Shown here one piece after another: positions 1-5,174 of a DNA stretch of 5,174 nucleotides. The notes under the pieces were generated by a model, which saw nothing but the letters and a program-made list of their open reading frames with translations, had not been told where the DNA came from and made no database searches. A program made the position numbers and the translations under genes. How positions within the stretch are numbered: position 1 is the first letter of the stretch; each line of letters starts with the position of its first letter. The DNA lies in the NCBI GenBank assembly GCA_913046025.1, contig CAJWRP010000214.1, forward strand, positions 1 to 5,174. The letters run 5' to 3'. Source of the DNA: an uncultured Chloroflexota bacterium (lineage in GTDB: Bacteria; Chloroflexota; Dehalococcoidia; SAR202; UBA11138).

Positions 1-2
1 CC

Positions 3-1538
3 ATCATATGCAGGCAGGAGCGTGTCGGCGTTGGCATAGGCGACGGCTATGCTCGTGTCACCAACGGCAATCCTCCCGGCGCATTTGCCATGCAGTACGG
101 CCCTGGCGCAGAGAACGCCTTTGCTGGCGTGGCCACGGCCTTCTCTGACGGCGTGCCAATGCTGCTGCTGCCTTTGGGGCACCCCATGGACAGGCAGGGC
201 ATTTACCCTCTATTTAGCTCCATGAAGAGCTATGCGGACGTCACCAAGTACATCGAGCAGCTGAACTCTCCGGCGACGGCTGTTGATACCATGCGCAGGG
301 CCTTTGCGGCGCTCAAGCGTGGCAGGCCCGGGCCGGTCATGGTAGAGATTCCCGCTGATATAGCCACCGCCGAGGTTGATGCCTCCCGCGTTGATTCTTA
401 CACGCCGATTAAATTTACGGCTTCGGAAGGCAATCCGCAGGACGTTCTGGACGCCGCCAAAGCACTCCTAGAAGCTGACAATCCGATCATCCTGGCCGGT
501 CAGGGTGTCTTGTACGCAGAAGCCTCGGACGATCTTATCGAGTTGGCAGAGCTTCTGCAGGTGCCAGTGGTCTCGACGATGTTGGGCAAGAGCGCCTTTC
601 CAGAAAAGCATCCTCTCGCTTTGGGAAGCGGTACCGGCGTGATGAATCGAGCCTGTTACCAGTTCGTGAGCAGGGCGGACGTTGTGCTAGCCATAGGCAC
701 CAGCCTGACCAAACACGGAATGGTTATGCCGATTCCTGGCCAGAAGACGATCATCCACGCCACCAACGATCCAATAGATATCGACAAGAACTACGTGGCG
801 GACTACCCGATTATCGGGGATGCCAAACTGGTTCTCCGCCAGTTCATCGATGCGTCCAAGGACCTTCTGAGTACTCGAGACCGCACGACCAACGACGTGG
901 CAAATGAGATTGCAGGCATTCGTCAGGAGTGGTTAGACGAGTGGTTGCCCAAGCTGACTTCTAACCAGACTCCCATGACACCATACAGGGTCATCTGGGA
1001 GTTCATGCAGATGGTCGATCCCAATGAAGCCATCGTCACCCACGACTCCGGAAGCCCGCGCGACCAGATAATGCCCTTCTATCAGGCAGGCGGACCACGA
1101 AGCTACATTGGCTGGGGCAAGTCCCACGGCCTGGGCACTGGTCTGGGCCTCAACATGGGAGCCAAGCTGGCCGACCCAAGCAAGTTCGTCGTGAACTTCA
1201 TGGGCGATGCTGCCTTTGGAATGGTGGGTCTGGACTTCGAAACGGCGGTCCGCGCAAACATACCCATACTGACTGTGGTGTTCAATAACTCCACCATGGC
1301 CATCGAGATATCACACATGGCCTCCTCCCACGAGCTGTATGCCACCCGCGATCTGGGAGGCCACTATGCCGACCTGGGACGCGCCATGGGCGGCTGGTCA
1401 GAGCGCGTGGAAGATCCAGGAGATGTTGCGGCTGCAATACAGCGAGCGCGTAACGCCACCGAGAATGGTCAGGCTGCGTTGTTGGAATTCATCACCAACG
1501 AAGAGGCCGAGTTCTCCCATCGGGGCGGCTTTGCTTAG
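3..1538 (+). CDS. Thiamine-diphosphate-dependent enzyme, acetolactate synthase-like superfamily (5' partial)
   Basis: The reading frame is open to the left edge, so the ATG at 90 is internal. The upstream codons encode RQERVG followed by GDGYAR, the conserved block of the N-terminal (PYR) ThDP domain. The Glu at 18-20 matches the residue that activates the cofactor's aminopyrimidine. About 45 residues are probably missing, judging from the usual ~550-residue length. The PYR domain runs to about 400 and ends in PVMVEIPADI. The central Rossmann-like domain spans about 440-860 (IILAGQGVLYAE, DVVLAIGTSLT). The C-terminal ThDP-binding domain covers about 980-1500, with GDA at 1203-1211 and Asn at 1284-1286, which fits the GDGx24N metal/diphosphate motif with Ala for the last Gly. 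The family decarboxylates or ligates 2-oxo acids or acyl-CoAs. The segment WGKSHGLGTGLGLNMGAKLA and the GDAAFGM variant suggest a poorly characterised 'TPP-requiring protein' branch rather than true IlvB. No adjacent ilvN-like small subunit is visible. The substrate is unknown. It probably shares a transcript with the kinase 12 nt downstream. Confidence 0.93.
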   Translation: MICRQERVGVGIGDGYARVTNGNPPGAFAMQYGPGAENAFAGVATAFSDGVPMLLLPLGHPMDRQGIYPLFSSMKSYADVTKYIEQLNSPATAVDTMRRAFAALKRGRPGPVMVEIPADIATAEVDASRVDSYTPIKFTASEGNPQDVLDAAKALLEADNPIILAGQGVLYAEASDDLIELAELLQVPVVSTMLGKSAFPEKHPLALGSGTGVMNRACYQFVSRADVVLAIGTSLTKHGMVMPIPGQKTIIHATNDPIDIDKNYVADYPIIGDAKLVLRQFIDASKDLLSTRDRTTNDVANEIAGIRQEWLDEWLPKLTSNQTPMTPYRVIWEFMQMVDPNEAIVTHDSGSPRDQIMPFYQAGGPRSYIGWGKSHGLGTGLGLNMGAKLADPSKFVVNFMGDAAFGMVGLDFETAVRANIPILTVVFNNSTMAIEISHMASSHELYATRDLGGHYADLGRAMGGWSERVEDPGDVAAAIQRARNATENGQAALLEFITNEEAEFSHRGGFA

Positions 1539-1542
1539 CATT

Positions 1543-1548
1543 AGAAGA
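1543..1548 (+). promoter_or_regulatory. Weak Shine-Dalgarno-like purine run before the kinase gene
   Basis: AGAAGA lies 2 nt before the ATG at 1551, inside the 12-nt gap after the ThDP enzyme's TAG stop. It is purine-rich, but it is not a canonical GGAGG and the spacing is short. Translation of the kinase may therefore depend partly on ribosomes terminating on the upstream gene. This is an inference from spacing only. Confidence 0.3.
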
Positions 1549-1550
1549 CA

Positions 1551-2975
1551 ATGACCCCAACCTCAGCCAATTCAGACGGCGAGGTGGTTATTCAGCATCT
1601 CGCCATCGTCGTACGCGCCGGTTATGGTGGTGACGGCCAAGGTCATAAGATCCTGCTCCTACGCCATGGAGAGGATTGGAAGCTACCCAGGATTGCCAGA
1701 GACGCAGATGGCTCCGATGCAAAGGTGCTTACCGCAAGCGTCTTGAATGAGGCCATGAGCGAGCAGTATGGTCTGAGCACCAGCCTGCTGAGATGCCTGT
1801 TCCAGCGGCCAAGCAAGGACGGCGATGGCACAGTGCGCGCCTACGTGCTGGAGCACCACGGTGATGCCGATGCCATTCCCGAAGGCGCAATATGGACCGA
1901 TGCGCTTGAGCTTGGTGATCTGTCGCTGTCCCACGCCGATGATCGAATGGCATTGAGTGCCTGGGCGGAGAGCTTCACCCGGTCTTCGGAATCCCATGCA
2001 GCCTGGTACGCCCTCGGTTGGTGGGACGAAGCCATCAGCTGGATTGACCAGTCCCTGGCCGAAAAGGGGATCACAAGAGAGGGACCTCCAGAGCAGGTGC
2101 GGTCTTGGACCCTGTCCTCAGTCATGCGGGCGGCAACCACCTCAGGAGGTGTTTACTTCAAAGCAGTGCCCCAGTTCATGTTGCACGAAGGGACCGTGAT
2201 GAGAGAAATGGCCAAGGAGTATCCCAAAGGAGCCAGTCCCTTACTTTCGTATGATGCTAATAGAGGCTGGATCCTGATGTCAGATTTTGGCGGCACGCGT
2301 CTTGTAGAAAATCCAGATATTGAATTATGGGAAAAGGCAGTCCGCACCCACGCCGAGACGCAGGTGGAACAGGCTGACCGTGCGCGTTCCTGGTTGCAGA
2401 TGGGGGTACCCGATAGGTCGATTCGCCGCATGGTAGACCTTATTGATCCGCTGATAGCTGTCTCGACGCAGATGCTGGCTGGCAGGACCGAAGGGTTGTC
2501 AAATGACGAGATTGATGCTTTGCAAGGTCTTCCCATGCGTCTCAAGTTCATGTGCGCTCAACTGGCGGATTTCAAAATTCCTCACTCGCTGGTACATGGA
2601 GACCTTGGCGGCAATATTATCGTCAACGACAGCGGTGACCTTGTTTTCTTCGACTGGACCGATGCCTGCATTTCGCACCCGTTCTTCGATATGGCTACCA
2701 TGGCCAGCACTGTCTTCGATGACAATGTGTTCAAGGGCGATGAGTCGGTTGCCATTCGCATCAGGGATGCCTATCTACAGCCGTGGATGAAACATGAGCC
2801 AATGGACCGCCTGATTCAGGCCTACGATGCCAGCAAACCTCTGGGCGCACTTCATCAGGCGATGAGCTATATGTGGATTCTGACGAACATCGCAGAGGAC
2901 ACACGATGGGAGGTGGAGATTGGTCTTCCTACATGGATACGCACGCTGCTGCGCTTATGCGGCCAGCACCAGTGA
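1551..2975 (+). CDS. APH/choline-kinase-family phosphotransferase with N-terminal Nudix-like domain
   Basis: This 474-residue protein has two parts. Residues ~10-140 look like a Nudix fold: a strand KILLLRHG followed by DWKLPR, then a helix ending EAMSEQYGL (67-75) at the Nudix-box position. Only some of the REUxEExGU residues remain, so hydrolase activity is doubtful. A Trp-rich linker (~150-180) leads to an aminoglycoside-phosphotransferase-like kinase domain. It has SWTLSSVMR, the ATP-anchoring Lys204 in VYFKAV, a hinge-region DFGG at 245-248, the catalytic loop HGDLGGN with Asp351 and Asn355, and the metal-binding Asp368 in FFDWTDA. Kinases of this family phosphorylate hydroxyl groups of small molecules with ATP or GTP, and many have unknown substrates. 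Antibiotic resistance should not be assumed. I recall similar Nudix-like/APH fusions in Chloroflexota and other environmental bacteria but could not check this. The catalytic loop is one residue shorter than the usual HGDx4N. The ATG at 1551 is the first start after the upstream stop and gives the complete Nudix-like strand. No signal peptide is seen, so it is probably cytoplasmic. Confidence 0.9.
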   Translation: MTPTSANSDGEVVIQHLAIVVRAGYGGDGQGHKILLLRHGEDWKLPRIARDADGSDAKVLTASVLNEAMSEQYGLSTSLLRCLFQRPSKDGDGTVRAYVLEHHGDADAIPEGAIWTDALELGDLSLSHADDRMALSAWAESFTRSSESHAAWYALGWWDEAISWIDQSLAEKGITREGPPEQVRSWTLSSVMRAATTSGGVYFKAVPQFMLHEGTVMREMAKEYPKGASPLLSYDANRGWILMSDFGGTRLVENPDIELWEKAVRTHAETQVEQADRARSWLQMGVPDRSIRRMVDLIDPLIAVSTQMLAGRTEGLSNDEIDALQGLPMRLKFMCAQLADFKIPHSLVHGDLGGNIIVNDSGDLVFFDWTDACISHPFFDMATMASTVFDDNVFKGDESVAIRIRDAYLQPWMKHEPMDRLIQAYDASKPLGALHQAMSYMWILTNIAEDTRWEVEIGLPTWIRTLLRLCGQHQ

Positions 2976-3012
2976 TATGCGCAGACTTACAAGAAGCAGT
3001 TTATAGGCTAGC
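2976..3012. other. Convergent intergenic gap, no clear terminator
   Basis: This 37-nt spacer lies between the TGA of the plus-strand kinase gene and the TAA of the minus-strand amidohydrolase gene. It contains a GCTAGC palindrome near 3007-3012 but no stable GC-rich hairpin followed by a T-run on either strand. Transcripts from the two sides probably overlap, or end by another mechanism such as Rho. That last point is an inference. Confidence 0.6.
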
Positions 3013-4215
3013 TTATCGCTTGTCCGAGACTAACTTTCCCTCTTTGAAAACCAGCTCTAGCTTGCGGATATTGTTGATGTCGTCCAGAGGATTTGCAGAG
3101 ACCACGATCATGTCGGCAAGCTTTCCTTCCTCAATGGTTCCCAGGTCATCTCCAACCTCGCAGAGCTCAGCAGCGTTCTTGGTCGCAGCCTGAATCGCCT
3201 GCCATGGCGTGGCCCCATCTCTAACCCAAAGGCCTAGCTCCAGCAGAGCGGCCTCTTTAAGCGGGCGGATGTCCGAACCCAGCGCCATCTTCACCCCACT
3301 ATCCAGTGCGGCCCTAAACCACTTGCGATGCTCGTCCGACGCGGCATCAGCTCTGGCCAATAGGTCAGGAGCAGTTTGGCGATACTCCACCCAATTTTGT
3401 TCCCACTGATTGGTGGCCTGCTCCGGGGTCAGGTGTGATATTGCCAGGGTAGGGACGTACCAGGTGTCGCTGGCCTGAAACTGCGTGATGCATTCATCGT
3501 CCATGATGTACCCATGTTCGATGGTATGCGCGCCAAGTCGTAGCGCTTGCTTTACGGCGTCGGGGTTTGCGGCGTGGGCCATGACCTTATATTCGCGCTG
3601 ATGGCACAGCTCAAATGCGGCCTCTAGCTCATCTTTGAGCAGAAACGAGTGCCAGTGGCGGTCCCAAAACGGGCCCATGATTCCGCCGGTGAGGTTCAAT
3701 TTGATGTGGTTGACCTCGTTCTTTATCTGTTCGCGAATGGCCTGAACAAAGCCGTAGGGGCCGTCGCACTCCCGGGCCTGGCCAGATGTCAGAAAGTGGC
3801 CGCCTGTGGTTGTGAGGAAGTATCCGCTAGCGAATACGCGAGGGCCTGCAATTCTGCCGGAATCGAAAATGCGTCGCCAGGCAACGTCCATGAAGTTCGC
3901 CGCGCCACCGCAGCGGACGCCAGTGATACCGCCTTCCGTGAGCGCCTCGGAAAGCGCCGCCCCAAAAGAAGCCGTCTGCTGAGCAATGGTCGTTCCTGGA
4001 GGCACGGGGTATTCGGGGTGCACATGTACGTCCCACAGCCCAGGCAGCAGGTAAGAGCCATGCAAGTCGATTACCGTTGCGTTGTTAGTGGTGGGTGAGC
4101 GGCCAGAGTCCAGCACCTCGACGATGCGACCGTTTTCCACGGTGACAGATGCCAGGGAATTGACGCCCGAGTTAACACTGTCAATTACGTTGGCATTGGT
4201 GAGAACGAGGTTCAT
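3013..4215 (-). CDS. Metal-dependent amidohydrolase, imidazolonepropionase/Xaa-Pro dipeptidase-like
   Basis: With the start at 4215 the protein has 400 residues. It opens with the small beta-sandwich typical of amidohydrolases (MNLVLTNANVID, then LLPGLWDVHVH). The TIM-barrel metal site appears complete: His64 and His66 in HVH, Lys172 in IKLNLTGG (the usual carboxylated bridging lysine), His214 in VMAHAAN, His234 in IEHGY and Asp315 in LGSD. The C-terminus returns to the sandwich with LGTIEEGKLADMIVV. The Lys-containing IK..x.GG motif and the HAAN/IEHG pair point to the subgroup that includes imidazolonepropionase-like enzymes and Xaa-Pro dipeptidases, which hydrolyse cyclic amides or C-terminal proline/acyl-amino-acid bonds. 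The actual substrate cannot be set from sequence. A longer reading from an ATG at 4284 would add 23 residues (rich in Ser, Pro and Asn, with no family similarity) and would overlap the upstream gene by 47 nt. The internal ATG at 4215, where the family alignment begins, is preferred. No signal peptide is seen. It lies 22 nt downstream of the acyl-CoA dehydrogenase-like gene and is probably co-transcribed with it. Confidence 0.92.
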   Translation of the reverse strand: MNLVLTNANVIDSVNSGVNSLASVTVENGRIVEVLDSGRSPTTNNATVIDLHGSYLLPGLWDVHVHPEYPVPPGTTIAQQTASFGAALSEALTEGGITGVRCGGAANFMDVAWRRIFDSGRIAGPRVFASGYFLTTTGGHFLTSGQARECDGPYGFVQAIREQIKNEVNHIKLNLTGGIMGPFWDRHWHSFLLKDELEAAFELCHQREYKVMAHAANPDAVKQALRLGAHTIEHGYIMDDECITQFQASDTWYVPTLAISHLTPEQATNQWEQNWVEYRQTAPDLLARADAASDEHRKWFRAALDSGVKMALGSDIRPLKEAALLELGLWVRDGATPWQAIQAATKNAAELCEVGDDLGTIEEGKLADMIVVSANPLDDINNIRKLELVFKEGKLVSDKR

Positions 4216-4224
4216 CTCATACAA

Positions 4225-4227
4225 TCC
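4225..4227 (-). promoter_or_regulatory. Minimal GGA Shine-Dalgarno candidate for the amidohydrolase
   Basis: On the minus strand a GGA triplet sits 9 nt before the chosen ATG at 4215, within the 22-nt gap after the upstream TAA. It is the only purine core at usable spacing and it is weak. The start choice rests on the family alignment more than on this site. Confidence 0.25.
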
Positions 4228-4237
4228 GTTGTTAGGT

Positions 4238-5173
4238 TTAGAGTCGGGATGACCATGTGCTGTTGATGATCCTTTCGAAGGCAAATCCCCAGGGTGGGCG
4301 GAGGAATCCCAGCGCGCGAACGTCTTCTAACCAGAACCCGTAAGGCTGGTTCCTTGAGTACGCCCGTCCTCCCAGGACCTTGGTGATTCGCAGCATGACA
4401 GACTCTGCTAGCTCGGCAACACTTTCTTTGCAAAGCAGTGCGCTGCGAGCCGCGTCGGCTCCTGACTCCACATCCCGGAGCACGCCTTCGTAAGCCTGTT
4501 GGATAAGCCAGCCCTCCATCTGAACTCTGGCCCATTCCACCTGCTCGAAGGCCTTCATTGAATCTTTCCTGGATTCCAGTTGGGCTGCTGCAGTCTCGAT
4601 GGCCTTTTCGATTACACCTACAATTACAGCTGTAAATGTGTGACCACCGGGCCTGCCTGTCACCTGACGGACCTTATTTCTGGCTGACTGGTCCGGCCAC
4701 GCTGCTCTAGTTGCCGGCATACTCCTGAAGTCCATGCCGTGGCTTTGTGTGGCCGTCATGCCATTCCCGTCCCAGGGTGCGATAAGGGTAGCGCCAGTGG
4801 AGCCGTCCCAGGGGACTCCTCGCATGTCGAATATGAAATTGTCTGGCGTTTTCTCGCCTTCAGCTAATGCAATAGTAATCATGAAGGACGTCATGCCAGA
4901 ACCACTGCCAAAGTGCTTTTGACCAGTGATGCGGTATCCGTCGCCGTCAGCGTCTTTTACGGCTTTGGCTTTACTCTTGGAAGGGTCGCCGCCTGTGCCT
5001 GGTTCGGAGATTATCGTTCCCCACCAGTGGCCTTCCTTGGCGGTATCGAACACCCAGCGACTCTGCTCGCCCCAGGCCTTCTTATAGGGCTCGGGGGCTT
5101 CGGGCACTTCAAGCCAGGTGCTTATTACGGCCGGGTGCATGGACGCGACCAGGGCAAGGGATGGATCGCCATG
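4238..5173 (-). CDS. Acyl-CoA dehydrogenase-fold flavoprotein (5' partial)
   Basis: The frame is open through the right edge. Codons before the ATG at 5140 read GDPSLALVAS and continue into MHPAV, a typical mid-protein ACAD segment, so that ATG is internal and the N-terminal helical domain is outside the window. About 311 residues are visible. Numbering from the Met at 5140, the beta-domain carries ISEPGTGGD (44-52), the flavin/substrate motif usually seen as SEPxxGSD, then YRITGQKHFGSGSG (69-82) and WDGNGM (123-128). The C-terminal helical domain (from about 165) ends with KVLGGRAYSRNQPYG and LEDVRALGFLRPPWGF. The family oxidises acyl-CoAs at C2-C3 with FAD, but DszC/HpaH-like relatives are flavin monooxygenases. 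The usual YEGT-type segment carrying the catalytic Glu near the C-terminus is not recognisable, so dehydrogenase activity is uncertain. It is followed 22 nt downstream by the amidohydrolase, probably in one operon. Confidence 0.9.
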   Translation of the reverse strand, partial: HGDPSLALVASMHPAVISTWLEVPEAPEPYKKAWGEQSRWVFDTAKEGHWWGTIISEPGTGGDPSKSKAKAVKDADGDGYRITGQKHFGSGSGMTSFMITIALAEGEKTPDNFIFDMRGVPWDGSTGATLIAPWDGNGMTATQSHGMDFRSMPATRAAWPDQSARNKVRQVTGRPGGHTFTAVIVGVIEKAIETAAAQLESRKDSMKAFEQVEWARVQMEGWLIQQAYEGVLRDVESGADAARSALLCKESVAELAESVMLRITKVLGGRAYSRNQPYGFWLEDVRALGFLRPPWGFAFERIINSTWSSRL

Positions 5174-5174
5174 G

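Noticed and set aside
90..92. ATG at 90 as the start of the ThDP enzyme
   Set aside because: The frame stays open to the window edge, and the upstream codons encode the conserved catalytic Glu block (RQERVG...GDGYAR), so the true start is outside the window.
2153..2551. 132-residue open frame on the minus strand
   Set aside because: It is antisense to the kinase domain, whose motifs (Lys204 onward) are clearly in the plus frame. The frame shows no family similarity.
1551..2975. Annotation of the kinase as an aminoglycoside resistance gene
   Set aside because: Only the general APH fold motifs are present. The N-terminal fusion and the metabolic neighbourhood argue against a dedicated resistance enzyme, and no specific aminoglycoside-binding signature is recognisable.
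2989..3023. Possible hairpin ACAAGAAGC / GCTT-ATCG-CTTGT
   Set aside because: The stem is AT-rich with a 4-nt bulge and a 13-nt loop. No T-run follows, and one arm lies inside the amidohydrolase gene, so it is not a credible terminator.
2873..3193. 106-residue plus-strand frame bridging the convergent gap
   Set aside because: It overlaps the 3' ends of both real genes in other frames and has no domain or ribosome binding site.
3649..4098. 149-residue open frame on the plus strand
   Set aside because: It lies wholly antisense to the well-supported amidohydrolase, has no recognisable domain, and its composition fits a shadow of high-GC coding sequence.
4212..4535. 107-residue minus-strand frame at the ACAD/amidohydrolase junction
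   Set aside because: It is an out-of-frame, Arg/Gly-rich shadow of the ACAD C-terminus, whose own frame carries conserved motifs.

Overview
The window is a compact bacterial stretch with four protein-coding genes in two convergent pairs. Both outer genes run off the window edges. Nearly every base is coding: the three gaps are 12, 37 and 22 nt. There are no RNA genes, CRISPR arrays, insertion sequences or notable repeats. Codon usage looks moderately GC-rich by eye (not computed). The gene families resemble proteins I associate with Dehalococcoidia/SAR202-type Chloroflexota: an unassigned thiamine-diphosphate enzyme, an aminoglycoside-phosphotransferase-like kinase with a Nudix-like front end, an imidazolonepropionase-like amidohydrolase, and an acyl-CoA-dehydrogenase-fold protein. 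That taxonomic guess is an inference with low to moderate confidence, because nothing here is a phylogenetic marker.

Plus strand, left half. A 5'-truncated thiamine-diphosphate (ThDP) enzyme of the acetolactate synthase/oxalyl-CoA decarboxylase superfamily (3-1538) is followed 12 nt later by a 474-residue kinase (1551-2975). The kinase has an N-terminal degenerate Nudix-like domain and a C-terminal APH/choline-kinase fold. The tight spacing suggests co-transcription.

Minus strand, right half. A 5'-truncated acyl-CoA dehydrogenase-fold flavoprotein (4238-5173) is followed 22 nt later by a metal-dependent amidohydrolase (3013-4215) with a complete set of metal ligands. These two also look like an operon. 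The two pairs converge on a 37-nt gap with no convincing terminator.

Together the genes look like accessory catabolic or detoxification functions acting on small organic acids, amides or CoA-linked compounds, but no substrate can be fixed from sequence. I see no defence system, mobile element or clearly new system. The points most worth a second look are a kinase catalytic loop one residue shorter than the usual HGDx4N motif, the decayed Nudix box fused to it, and an acyl-CoA-dehydrogenase-like protein whose C-terminus lacks a recognisable catalytic-glutamate motif.
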